Below are positions 7,367 through 15,322 of a stretch of 22,795 nucleotides of DNA, one piece after another (the first letter of the stretch is position 1; the number at the start of each line of letters is the position of its first letter). The notes beneath the pieces are model-generated. The model was not told the origin of the DNA. It was given only the letters and a program-made list of their open reading frames with translations, and did no database searches. Origin of the DNA: JAEUSG01 sp964590225. Lineage in GTDB: Bacteria; Fibrobacterota; OXYB2-FULL-49-7; JAEUSG01. The stretch covers positions 1-22,795 of the forward strand of contig CAZPWS010000051.1 in assembly GCA_964590225.1 (NCBI GenBank). The letters are read 5' to 3'. A program made the position numbers and the translations under genes.

Positions 7367-7723
7367 ATGAAAGAAATTGTTGCCATTGCCAAAGCTTTAT
7401 CTGATGAAAATCGTGTCAAGGCTCTATTGCTTTTATGTAAGCGGGAAGTCTGCGTTTGTCAGATTGTTGACTTTTTAAAGTTGGCGCCTTCCACTGTCTC
7501 GAAACATATGAGCATTCTTAAAGCTGCCGGCCTTGTGGAGAGCCGAAAGGAAGAGCGATGGATGTATTATCGACATGCTCAGAAAGGAGTTTCTGCTGTA
7601 GTTGACGAGGCTTTGTCATGGCTATCAAAAAACTTAAACTGTGATATTAACAAAAAAGAATGCTGCGGCATTCAAATACCGAGAAGCATATTGGAGAAAA
7701 AATGTATAACAAAGAAAAACTAA
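7367..7723 (+). CDS. arsR: ArsR-family As(III)-responsive repressor (second copy)
   Basis: This roughly 118-residue winged-helix repressor would be released from DNA by As(III). Numbered from ATG 7367: KALSDENRVKALLLL is at 9-23, a CVC motif in REVCVCQI is at 29-31, the recognition region STVSKHMSIL is at 42-51, and the wing carries RKEERWMYYR. The C-terminus has extra cysteines (NC, ECC), a possible second site. GAAGGG ends six bases before ATG 7367. An ATG at 7361 that overlaps the arsM stop is the alternative start. The 3' end overlaps arsC by 22 bases. It likely binds the dyad before arsM and regulates its own operon. Confidence 0.92.
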   Translation: MKEIVAIAKALSDENRVKALLLLCKREVCVCQIVDFLKLAPSTVSKHMSILKAAGLVESRKEERWMYYRHAQKGVSAVVDEALSWLSKNLNCDINKKECCGIQIPRSILEKKCITKKN

Positions 7724-8145
7724 AGATATTGTTTCTTTGTACAGGAAATTCCTGTAGAAGCCAAATGGCTGAAGGGTGGGCACGATACTTAAAAGGGGAT
7801 ATTATTGAAGCATATTCTGCGGGAATTGAAACACACGGTCTTAACCCAAATGCAGTGAAAATAATGGCTGAAGCTGGGGTTGATATTTCAAACCATGCAT
7901 CAAAAAATGTTCGGGATTTAATGCACATTAAATTCGATTATGTAGTAACTGTTTGTGGCCACGCCAACGAAAACTGCCCTTTTTTTCCCGGAAAAGCAAA
8001 AATTGTTCATAAAGGATTTGATGACCCACCGCAACTTGCAAATAACTCAAGAAATGAAGAGGAAGCGTTAAATCACTATAGACGGATAAGAGATGAGATT
8101 AGAGATTTTATAAAGCAGCTCCCAGAAAATCTTTCCACTTTATAG
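7702..8145 (+). CDS. arsC: Arsenate reductase, thioredoxin-coupled (low-molecular-weight phosphatase fold)
   Basis: This 147-residue cytoplasmic enzyme reduces arsenate to arsenite for export. The P-loop CTGNSCR has Cys13 and Cys18, and the redox pair is Cys85 and Cys92 (VCGHANENC). The spacing matches the S. aureus type, which uses thioredoxin rather than glutaredoxin. The ATG at 7702 was chosen because GGAG (7693-7696) lies five bases upstream and the family begins just before the P-loop. A further in-frame ATG at 7660 would add 14 residues. It overlaps the end of arsR2. Its product As(III) is the substrate of the ACR3 gene 17 bases downstream and of ArsM. Confidence 0.95.
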   Translation: MYNKEKLKILFLCTGNSCRSQMAEGWARYLKGDIIEAYSAGIETHGLNPNAVKIMAEAGVDISNHASKNVRDLMHIKFDYVVTVCGHANENCPFFPGKAKIVHKGFDDPPQLANNSRNEEEALNHYRRIRDEIRDFIKQLPENLSTL

Positions 8146-8162
8146 TTTACAAAGGATTAACT

Positions 8163-9242
8163 ATGGAAAACAATAAAAATATTGGCATAAATTTTTTTGA
8201 AAAATATCTCACTGTTTGGGTCATACTTTGTATGATTACAGGGGTCTTAATTGGTAAATTTTTACCAGCCATACCTGCCTTTCTTTCAAATTTTGAATAT
8301 GCGCGAGTCTCTATTCCCATCGCCATCCTCATCTGGTTAATGATTTATCCAATGATGATGAAAGTTGATTTCGCAAGTATTAAAGATGTTGGCAAGAATC
8401 CAAAAGGATTGTTTTTAACATGGATCATAAACTGGTTGGTTAAGCCATTTACAATGTATGCGATTGCATGGTTTTTTTTCTACATTGTATTCAAAAACAA
8501 TATCTCCCCCGACCTTGCAAAGAGCTATTTAGCCGGAGCTATTCTGCTTGGCGCTGCACCATGTACGGCTATGGTATTTGTCTGGAGCCATTTAACAAGA
8601 GGCAACCCTGCTTATACGGTAGTACAGGTTGCAACAAACGATATTATAATTCTTGTAGCATTCACACCAATAGTCGGATTTCTTCTTGGTATTAGCAACA
8701 TTGTTATTCCATGGAACACTTTACTCCTGTCTATGGTTCTTTTTGTTGTTTTTCCTCTTACAGGAGGCATAGTCACAAGATTATTGATTGTAAAAAATAA
8801 AGGCGAGGAGTACTTTACAAAATCATTTATACCAAAGTTCAGCAGTGTAACAATCGGGGGGTTGCTTCTTACGCTGATTCTGATCTTTTCGTTTCAGGGA
8901 GAAATTATTCTTAATAAACCTCTCCACATATTCATTATTGCTATCCCGTTAATAATCCAGACCGTTTTAATATTCTTTATTGCCTATTTGGTAGCCCGAA
9001 AACTAAGACTGCCACATAATATCGCAGCTCCTGCCGGAATGATCGGCGCGTCAAACTTTTTTGAACTTGCTGTTGCTGTTGCAATCGCACTTTTTGGAGC
9101 AACCTCCCCAGCTGTGCTTGCCACAATTGTTGGGGTTCTGGTAGAAGTTCCTATAATGTTAATGCTGGTACAAGTAGCAAATAAAACGGCGTATCTTAGT
9201 ACTCAAAACTCCACCAGTACCAAGCATTTAGACCTACACTGA
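8163..9242 (+). CDS. acr3: ACR3-type arsenite efflux transporter
   Basis: This 359-residue inner-membrane arsenite exporter has about ten hydrophobic segments. The conserved family residues are visible: Cys134 in APCTAMVFVWS (fourth segment) and Glu301 in GASNFFELAVAVAI (ninth segment). AAAGGA lies six bases before the ATG. It ends operon B, after arsC, which fits a reduce-then-export pathway. The last 15 or so residues (about 345-359, LSTQNSTSTKHLDLH) are polar, run past the usual family end and are encoded by DNA that also encodes the end of the convergent membrane-protein gene. This suggests the reading frame has run on into flanking sequence. Confidence 0.95.
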   Translation: MENNKNIGINFFEKYLTVWVILCMITGVLIGKFLPAIPAFLSNFEYARVSIPIAILIWLMIYPMMMKVDFASIKDVGKNPKGLFLTWIINWLVKPFTMYAIAWFFFYIVFKNNISPDLAKSYLAGAILLGAAPCTAMVFVWSHLTRGNPAYTVVQVATNDIIILVAFTPIVGFLLGISNIVIPWNTLLLSMVLFVVFPLTGGIVTRLLIVKNKGEEYFTKSFIPKFSSVTIGGLLLTLILIFSFQGEIILNKPLHIFIIAIPLIIQTVLIFFIAYLVARKLRLPHNIAAPAGMIGASNFFELAVAVAIALFGATSPAVLATIVGVLVEVPIMLMLVQVANKTAYLSTQNSTSTKHLDLH

Positions 9243-9876
9243 TATCTTTTTCCTTTATGCCACTTATTGGAAATGAAATCGCCCAATTGTGTGGGGTTTC
9301 TTTTATGCCAAACCAAAATCCCGGATCAATCGAGAAGGTTATTGCCGTTGCAGCAGTGCCGTAACTTTTGGCTGGATTAAATTCAAGAAACGGATAAAAC
9401 TGATCAGGAATTGATTTATAAACTATGCCAAAACTCGCCCAGACCGTTCCCTCGCTAAAGTCAGAGGCCGAAAGGTCAAGCGCTGCATTTAATTCTAATA
9501 CGACTTTACTAAACTCCTTATTCAAGTGATATTGCGGAGAAAAAGACCAATTATCAAAATCGGTACCAATTTTAAGAGCAAGGACATTGCTTTCATTTAA
9601 CGCAAATCGGGGCATTACCTCAACACCACCCCATGAAAAATCGTTTAACGGTGAGATCTTTGAGAGATTAACTATTGCGTCAAACCTTTCGCCAATCCCA
9701 AAAGCTGTGTTAATATCCAGAGTTGAAGAGCCAAAATCTGAGATACCTCCTCCCCAGATTGTTGGTGCAATGGCAAGTGTTCTATTGCCGGTCATTGTTG
9801 TCCACGCGGTATAGGTGTAACAAAAAGAGAGCGATACCATAGCAATAAGTAGTAGATATATCTTCTTGGCTAACAT
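9196..9876 (-). CDS. Putative small outer-membrane beta-barrel protein
   Basis: I recognise no named family. The 226-residue protein, read from ATG 9876, begins with a lysine-containing hydrophobic signal peptide (about 1-20, MLAKKIYLLLIAMVSLSF). The rest is made of alternating short strands rich in aromatic residues and glycine and ends with WYWWSFEY, an aromatic C-terminus as in outer-membrane barrels. A longer frame to 9915 exists, but AAAGGA (minus strand, about 9882-9887) five bases before ATG 9876 supports the shorter start. It lies 79 bases after the GNAT gene on the same strand and may be its operon partner. Its 3' end overlaps the ACR3 tail by 47 bases, with no terminator between the convergent genes. 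Confidence 0.7.
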   Translation of the reverse strand: MLAKKIYLLLIAMVSLSFCYTYTAWTTMTGNRTLAIAPTIWGGGISDFGSSTLDINTAFGIGERFDAIVNLSKISPLNDFSWGGVEVMPRFALNESNVLALKIGTDFDNWSFSPQYHLNKEFSKVVLELNAALDLSASDFSEGTVWASFGIVYKSIPDQFYPFLEFNPAKSYGTAATAITFSIDPGFWFGIKETPHNWAISFPISGIKEKDISVGLNAWYWWSFEY

Positions 9877-9955
9877 GTAATTCCTTTCAGATTTAAATGG
9901 ATTCTTTTCAACCATGCAAATATACGGTATTGATGGGCATCGTGCTCATGGTATT

Positions 9956-10447
9956 TTAAGTATGATGATAAGCCATCTTCAGCGCCATCGCAACTTCAGG
10001 ACAGGTAAGCGGGTTTGTATATTTAGTGCAATTAATACAGCCCAAATAAATTTTATTGTAAAGATGTTTTTTTGAAATTCTTCTGAATCCAAGTTTGCTG
10101 AAAAATTTTGGCGAAAAGGTAAGAAGAATTATTTTTGTTGGTCGCAACTCCCTGATATGTTCAATAACCCGTTCTACAAGAGCTCGCCCAATGCCATGTT
10201 TATGAAGGCCTTTTTTTACGCATAAAGATACAATTTCAATTATATGCTCCGTCTCTTTGCCAACTTCTGGCAAAACCTTGTAAGCCACAACTCCGACAAT
10301 TTCTTTTTCTTCTCTATAAACAAAAAAACGGTCGATATTTATTGTTATATCCGAAATAGATCTCGGAAGCACCTCAACCGGATACTCTTTTATCAAATGA
10401 TAAATATCAAAAACATCCTTGAAAAATGCCTTCTCAACAGCACCCAT
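9956..10447 (-). CDS. GNAT-family N-acetyltransferase (short N-acetylglutamate-synthase-like)
   Basis: This 163-residue cytoplasmic acetyltransferase has the acetyl-CoA loop KGLHKHGIGRA at 79-89, preceded by the beta-4 strand IIEIVSLCV. The LPRSISDITINIDRFFV segment (27-43) and the C-terminal CINC...C pattern (Cys137, Cys140, Cys149 before PEVAM) resemble stand-alone N-acetylglutamate-synthase-like proteins, which acetylate glutamate as the first step of arginine synthesis. The extra cysteine cluster is typical of that subgroup, as I remember it. A strong GAGGGGG lies five bases before the ATG, inside the 12-base gap after recO, so the two are one operon. Substrate is not proven. Confidence 0.82.
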   Translation of the reverse strand: MGAVEKAFFKDVFDIYHLIKEYPVEVLPRSISDITINIDRFFVYREEKEIVGVVAYKVLPEVGKETEHIIEIVSLCVKKGLHKHGIGRALVERVIEHIRELRPTKIILLTFSPKFFSKLGFRRISKKHLYNKIYLGCINCTKYTNPLTCPEVAMALKMAYHHT

Positions 10448-10459
10448 TTACACCCCCTC

Positions 10460-11227
10460 TTAACTGATCATACTTTTTAATATCGAGAGGCTCGATAATC
10501 TAATATTTCGTCCGAAAGAAACACCAAGAAAAGAATCGATAATTTTGCTTATTACATCTGTATCGATAAATGCAACCAGATGGAGATTATCTGCTGTAGC
10601 TGTTACAAGGGCAGTGATCTCATTAAGTGTTTCTCGCTTTACCCAAATTGTATCAGATTCTAATTTATAGCATTTGTTGCAAACGCATCCTCCATGCGAA
10701 ATCACAATTGCTATCCGCTCAATAAAATTTGTTTCTCCACATTTTACACATTTATTTAGCACCGGCTCTCCACCCATAATCCGTAAAAAATGAATTATAA
10801 AAAGCCAAGCTGCCTTAAGCAGCCAGCAAGGTTCATACTTAACTTTTTTATCAAGCCTCTCAAGATAGGCTTTTACAAGCTTGAAAAGAGCACGCTGTTC
10901 TGCTCCTGCATGAACTGTGTTGAAAACAAGTTCTATTGCGCTTTCTGCAGCGGTTATTTTGTCACAGTCGTTTCTTATATGCGAGTAATAATTTATAATT
11001 AACGCACTGGAAAGGGGTAAGACCTCCCTATTTCTGCTTGCAGATGCGGTAAATTCGCAAAAAGCAAATGGTTCAAGTGCTCCGCGAAATGGTGAATTTT
11101 TCCTAAAGGCTCCCCGTGCAGAAAAGGTAACAAGTCCGTGGTTTTCAGTCAAAACAGAAATAATCGCACTGCTTTCCGCAAAGCGGGTAACTTTAAGAAT
11201 TAGTCCCCGATGAATTAAATTTTCCAT
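10460..11227 (-). CDS. recO: DNA repair protein RecO
   Basis: This 255-residue recombination mediator works with RecR to load RecA on SSB-coated single-stranded DNA in the RecFOR pathway. The N-terminal OB fold is seen in RGLILKVTRFAESSAIISVLTENHGLVTFSARGAF (about 8-41). The zinc-binding cysteines follow the helical core: Cys160 and Cys163 (CVKCG), then Cys183 and Cys186 (CNKC), with Cys181 close by. Length is typical. The ATG at 11227 has no clear ribosome-binding site. It is divergent from the AraC-type gene with about 77 bases between them and is followed on the same strand by the acetyltransferase. Confidence 0.92.
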   Translation of the reverse strand: MENLIHRGLILKVTRFAESSAIISVLTENHGLVTFSARGAFRKNSPFRGALEPFAFCEFTASASRNREVLPLSSALIINYYSHIRNDCDKITAAESAIELVFNTVHAGAEQRALFKLVKAYLERLDKKVKYEPCWLLKAAWLFIIHFLRIMGGEPVLNKCVKCGETNFIERIAIVISHGGCVCNKCYKLESDTIWVKRETLNEITALVTATADNLHLVAFIDTDVISKIIDSFLGVSFGRNIRLSSLSILKSMIS

Positions 11228-11304
11228 TAGTAGAAGAATCTAAATTGTTGCACACTACTGTGAAAAGACTCATCAGAAGATTAACATAATGTATTTTTAT
11301 ATTT

Positions 11305-13305
11305 GTGGTTATTCCTTTTTTTTTACTCCTAACAGCAGTAGCATTTACTCAAACAGCGAATCGTGATACTTCGTTTGTAGTTGATGTTAATGGGCATGAA
11401 AATGAGCTTGTGTGGCAACATAATAGCAATAGCCGTAGGATTTTAAAGATTGATCGCGCTGCAGCTATTTATGGACAAAAAGGCATTCAGATAATACGGG
11501 ATCTCAGCAAGAGCGCAGAGGGGTATTTAACGCAAAGTACGCTGTTTATAAAAGAGTCATGGCAAAGATTTTACTTTTGCATCGACTCCATAATTCCGGG
11601 CCAAGATTCCTTATATAAAAATCATTTGATATTCCTCCAATACATGGTTTCAGAAAAACTAGGCCCTCAGCAACCCGACAATATTGTTTTCTTTACCATA
11701 GTAAATAATGCACCAGAAAAGACAAATTTGCTAACCATAAGCAGCATCGGCATATCAAAAAAAGAACCATTAGTATGTGCCAATTTTCCGCTAACTACTG
11801 GTAAACCATATTGCGTTGAAAGCAGGCTAACTTTTTTCTCGACGGATAGTGTTGAGCTTGTTTTTTGGATAGATGGAATTGAGATCGGCAATTGCCGGAT
11901 TGCCTACCATTTCCCAAAGGAAGAATTCCGCGTCACCGTATCCAACCAGGGATGGATGGACTTCTGTAAATGGTATCTCTCTTTCGATGAATTTGTTTTT
12001 TCCGATAAACGAATTATGGGGCTGCCAAAACCCCCTACAAATATCGCCATCAATATTTCCGGCAATAGCGCATGGATAAAATTTCCTCCATTTAGATCTA
12101 CTTACCTTAATGAGAGCGCTGTTTCGATTCAGAGTACCCTCTTTAGACACGATGAATCAGACTTTCCAATTTATAATTCAGTGGATCCGGTTAGCGTATA
12201 TTTAAATGATTACCTAATTCCTGCTCTGTTAGACAGCGGAAATTTTCTGTATCGCGTACGGTATCTTAATAACTTTGGCAAATGGAGCGACTGGACAAAT
12301 AGAGTTATACACATCGATTCTGCAAGGACAGTAAATGTAAAAATTGAACAAGTGGTAATTACAGAAGCCGGTTTTAAAACAGTCACCAACGAAATAACTC
12401 CTGGTAAATGGTACGACATCAATCTTCATATTGATGCTAAAATTGCGTGGAAAGACATTGCCTACACACTTATTTGGCTAAACGATACCAGCTACACTTT
12501 TGGGCACGCATTAAATAAAGGCGGGAGGTTCTTTAAAGAGTCAAGTTATATTCTGAACCTTTCCATGCTCGACCACAACTATCTTCTTTTTGAAAAAGAG
12601 AGGGAAAACTCAGGAAGATCAATATGCCTGCCTCCGGAAACCACCGGTAAATATCTTGACGGGACTAAAAATGGCTTTGCTGTTGATACCATAAGCGGCC
12701 ACATTAGACTCCGATTCCGGCTCCTTGAGCAATCAAACAAGGGGGCGTGGTCTGTTTCTACCGTAGTCGCTTATCGTAATAAGAAGGAGGAAATCCCAAA
12801 TAAAAAGGAAAAAACTACTGATAATTTTTCTAATATTTACCGTTTTAAGATTTATGTAAATGACAAGGAAAATGATAAGCCGTATAGTATAATTCTACTG
12901 CTTTCTTTTTCCGGCATAGCATTAGCACTGCTAATATACCGCCAAAAACGATCTCTTAAAGGACAAAGTGAATTAACCATGCCTATTATTAATGCAAAGC
13001 TGCTTGATTATATTGATAATAATCTATCCGAAAAGCTAAGCGCCGAAAAAGCATACAAAGATCTTAAGATGCGAAAGCACCTCTTTTATAAAATGCTTCG
13101 CGATTCCGGAATAACATCTTTTCCAAATTTTGTAAATGCACGAAGAATCGAGAAAGCAAAAGCCCTTCTTAAAGACCAGACCAAAAACATCACTGAAATA
13201 GGCTACTTGGTTGGTTTCGAAAACACTGCCTATTTTATAAAGCTATTTAAAGACATTGAAAAATGCACACCAAAAGAGTATCAATTGGCACAAAACAGAT
13301 ACTAA
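11305..13305 (+). CDS. Membrane-spanning AraC-type transcription regulator with large extracytoplasmic sensor
   Basis: This 666-residue protein appears to be a one-component transmembrane regulator. A hydrophobic signal segment is followed by about 500 extracytoplasmic residues. Residues about 150-240 contain strand-rich segments such as VELVFWIDGIEIGN and WYLSFDEFVFSDKRI that look like a concanavalin/LamG jelly roll. A following stretch (about 245-345) resembles an immunoglobulin or FN3 fold (PPTNIAI...YRVRYLNNFGKWSDWT). A single membrane segment (about 527-546, basic RQKR after it) leads to an AraC-type double helix-turn-helix at about 559-666, with ITEIGYLVGFENTAYFIKLFK as the signature. 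The GTG start has no ribosome-binding site and is followed by a T9 run (see findings). The ligand is unknown, and a polysaccharide or cell-wall signal is a guess from the fold. Confidence 0.8.
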   Translation: MVIPFFLLLTAVAFTQTANRDTSFVVDVNGHENELVWQHNSNSRRILKIDRAAAIYGQKGIQIIRDLSKSAEGYLTQSTLFIKESWQRFYFCIDSIIPGQDSLYKNHLIFLQYMVSEKLGPQQPDNIVFFTIVNNAPEKTNLLTISSIGISKKEPLVCANFPLTTGKPYCVESRLTFFSTDSVELVFWIDGIEIGNCRIAYHFPKEEFRVTVSNQGWMDFCKWYLSFDEFVFSDKRIMGLPKPPTNIAINISGNSAWIKFPPFRSTYLNESAVSIQSTLFRHDESDFPIYNSVDPVSVYLNDYLIPALLDSGNFLYRVRYLNNFGKWSDWTNRVIHIDSARTVNVKIEQVVITEAGFKTVTNEITPGKWYDINLHIDAKIAWKDIAYTLIWLNDTSYTFGHALNKGGRFFKESSYILNLSMLDHNYLLFEKERENSGRSICLPPETTGKYLDGTKNGFAVDTISGHIRLRFRLLEQSNKGAWSVSTVVAYRNKKEEIPNKKEKTTDNFSNIYRFKIYVNDKENDKPYSIILLLSFSGIALALLIYRQKRSLKGQSELTMPIINAKLLDYIDNNLSEKLSAEKAYKDLKMRKHLFYKMLRDSGITSFPNFVNARRIEKAKALLKDQTKNITEIGYLVGFENTAYFIKLFKDIEKCTPKEYQLAQNRY

Positions 13306-14186
13306 CCAATTTTAGATTCAGTCGTAGCAGCTACTATTTCGCGTGCTGCGTCAACTAACGCTTCCGAGATATCGTTGGTAGGTATCCATTTCGCAAACTT
13401 AACGGGGTCATTAATAGAAGCGAAGGAGTCCAATTTTCGCATTACTGCTGCATCAACCCCTTTGCTTTTCAGCATTTGTGAAAGTTCCGTTGTGGTTGAT
13501 TCGAGTGCTTCAAAATTATATCTCGCCCCAAGAAAGCGCCTTAGTATTTCTGACAGTTTAAGATGGAATTCCTTAACCTCTCCCTTATCGAGATGGTGTG
13601 CCGAAATAAGTCCTTCAATTTCCCTATTGAATACATTTAAAGGAGGTTCCGGCGGAGGGGGCGGAGGGACAAAAACTTTTCGCCTCTTTCTTACGAAGCG
13701 GTCGAATAATAGAAGCGAAACAATCAGTAATACTACTACAAGAACGATTACAACCCAAAATAAACGGGAAAGTGGCAAAGAGAGAGGACCATGTATGTCT
13801 TGTATATCCGCTGTATCACTTGGCAACAAAGATGATTTGACAATAACACTAACCGAATCAGTAAGTTTTTTGATAGCAGTATCTGTTGCCAAAATAACAA
13901 CAAGTTGCGGAACAACTACGGTTCCCAATTTAAACACTTGAAGGCTATACTGTTTTTTTTCGATTATCCGGCCATTTTTTTCCTCCTGCTCTGCTCGCAT
14001 GTCTCTTAACTCAAAATCTCCAAAGGAAGCATCAGGAGCGGGAAAGAGCAGTTTTTCGTTTTTGTCCCTTTCTGCGGTCAGAGTAAGAGTTAACAATTCG
14101 CCCAGTTGAAGCGAGGTTCTGTCAACCGACCTTGTTAATTCAAAGCCCTGTATATGAAGAATCAGCAATAGGATTACTATTATCAT
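13302..14186 (-). CDS. BatD/DUF4381-like single-pass membrane protein
   Basis: This 294-residue protein has a short N-terminal hydrophobic signal segment (1-14), a strand-rich extracytoplasmic domain (about 16-120) of the BatD kind, a membrane segment (142-162), a basic stop-transfer RKRRK, a proline stretch PPPPPPEPP (174-182), and a helical cytoplasmic domain (about 185-290). The last includes EFHLKLSEILRRFLGARYNFEALESTTTEL, as in DUF4381-like proteins. Relatives sit in MoxR/BatA operons and help aerotolerance or chaperone complexes, but no such genes adjoin it here. The ATG at 14186 lacks a clear ribosome-binding site. Its stop overlaps the convergent AraC-type gene by four bases (CTAA). 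Confidence 0.72.
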   Translation of the reverse strand: MIIVILLLILHIQGFELTRSVDRTSLQLGELLTLTLTAERDKNEKLLFPAPDASFGDFELRDMRAEQEEKNGRIIEKKQYSLQVFKLGTVVVPQLVVILATDTAIKKLTDSVSVIVKSSLLPSDTADIQDIHGPLSLPLSRLFWVVIVLVVVLLIVSLLLFDRFVRKRRKVFVPPPPPPEPPLNVFNREIEGLISAHHLDKGEVKEFHLKLSEILRRFLGARYNFEALESTTTELSQMLKSKGVDAAVMRKLDSFASINDPVKFAKWIPTNDISEALVDAAREIVAATTESKIG

Positions 14187-14271
14187 ACGGTAATAAAATT
14201 ACATTAAAATCTCCATTGACTTCAAGCAATAGCTTTTATTGTTCCCAATCACTTACTATATTACACGGTAT

Positions 14272-14475
14272 ATGAGTAAAAAAATTTTTATATCGTTAGC
14301 TGCTTTTATATTTCTATCAAAGTGCTCTTCGGAAACAGGAAAAATAGACCACGCAAAATTCGAAATAGAACAGGGCAATTTCGCTTCTGCGCGCCGTTAC
14401 CTTGCAGCTGTGGACTCTACCTCTCCTCTTTTCAGATCGGCGGATTCAATTCTTAAATCAATAGAGGGACGATGA
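14272..14475 (+). CDS. Small putative lipoprotein upstream of ftsX
   Basis: This 67-residue protein has a hydrophobic signal (MSKKIFISLAAFIFLSKC) ending at Cys18. The sequence before it, LSK-C, is an imperfect lipobox, so lipidation is likely but unproven. The mature part contains one TPR-like helical pair (AKFEIEQGNFASARRYLAAV). I recognise no family. A TTG at 14239 in frame would lengthen it, but ATG 14272 starts the signal peptide directly. A TATATT at 14257-14262 lies so close that the transcript could be nearly leaderless. No ribosome-binding site is visible. Its stop overlaps the ftsX start as ATGA, so it is probably co-expressed with the division genes, in the place where ftsE is usually found. 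Confidence 0.65.
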   Translation: MSKKIFISLAAFIFLSKCSSETGKIDHAKFEIEQGNFASARRYLAAVDSTSPLFRSADSILKSIEGR

Positions 14476-15320
14476 GAAAACTCTCCTTTATTCTGAGTGA
14501 AGCGCTGAGAAATCTTATGCATAATAAGTTTATGACGCTTGTCGTAATAGTAAACATCTCAATTTCCCTTTATTTCGCCTCTGTTTTTATGACCTCTTTT
14601 CTCCATTTGAGCCGGCTGATAGGCGATGCCGAAGATCGAATAAGCCTTGAGGTCTTTCTTGAGGACGATAAAACCGACACTGCAATAGTTCGCAGCGACA
14701 TAATGGCAACAACTGGCATTGCTTCGCTCCGTTACATCTCAAAACAGGAGGCTCGCGATATATTCGTTAAAGAAGTTGGCAGCGAAATACTTAATGCCGT
14801 TGAAGGCAACCCTCTTCCTGCATCTTTTCGCTGCGCTATTCTTCCCGAATACCGTACGCCCGAAAAAATTGCTGTTATAAGAAATTCACTTAAAGGCATT
14901 AAGCAGGTCGAAGATGTAAGCGAAATGCGAGGATGGGTACCGTTGTTGCAAAAAGTTAGAAGGATATTCGCTGCGGTTTCTCTTGTAGCAATCTCAATTC
15001 TTAGTATGACAATATTTTTCACGGTCTTCTCAACTATACGCCTCGCATATCAGTCACGACATGAACATATAAAGGTTATGTCTCTTGTTGGTGCATCAGA
15101 ATTCGATATCAAGATGCCCTTTATTATTGGAGGGGGAATACAGGGATTTTGCGGTGGCCTTTTATCCGTTGCAGCTCTTTATATCACAATCCATTTCGCT
15201 CGTAAATTTATAAGCGGAATAGTGTATGATCCACGAATACCCTTAATTCTTGTTATTACCGGATTTCTTCTTGGAACACTTGCCAGTTTTCGCTCAATAC
15301 CTACGGAGGAGCGGGTTTAA
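14472..15320 (+). CDS. ftsX: Cell-division ABC-transporter-like protein FtsX
   Basis: This 282-residue inner-membrane protein has the FtsX layout: a cytoplasmic N-terminus, one membrane segment (about 20-44), an extracytoplasmic domain (about 45-165, with RISLEVFLEDD and ILPEYRTPEKIAVIRNSLKGIKQVEDV), then three more segments (about 167-190, 215-240, 250-275). FtsX, with the ATPase FtsE, changes shape to activate cell-wall hydrolases through EnvC-type partners in the periplasm. The EnvC-like gene begins three bases after its stop, supporting the pairing. No ftsE is adjacent, so it must lie elsewhere if present. The start overlaps the lipoprotein stop (ATGA). Confidence 0.92.
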   Translation: MRKLSFILSEALRNLMHNKFMTLVVIVNISISLYFASVFMTSFLHLSRLIGDAEDRISLEVFLEDDKTDTAIVRSDIMATTGIASLRYISKQEARDIFVKEVGSEILNAVEGNPLPASFRCAILPEYRTPEKIAVIRNSLKGIKQVEDVSEMRGWVPLLQKVRRIFAAVSLVAISILSMTIFFTVFSTIRLAYQSRHEHIKVMSLVGASEFDIKMPFIIGGGIQGFCGGLLSVAALYITIHFARKFISGIVYDPRIPLILVITGFLLGTLASFRSIPTEERV

Positions 15321-15322
15321 TT

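Noticed and set aside
9917..9924. Minus-strand TATATTTG as a promoter for the outer-membrane-like gene.
   Set aside because: No convincing -35 element lies at the expected distance (GAGCAC), so I do not call it.
13375..13941. A 188-codon + strand frame opposite the BatD-like gene.
   Set aside because: Its glycine stretch is the reverse of the proline linker codons. The minus-strand frame has the coherent signal, membrane and domain pattern.
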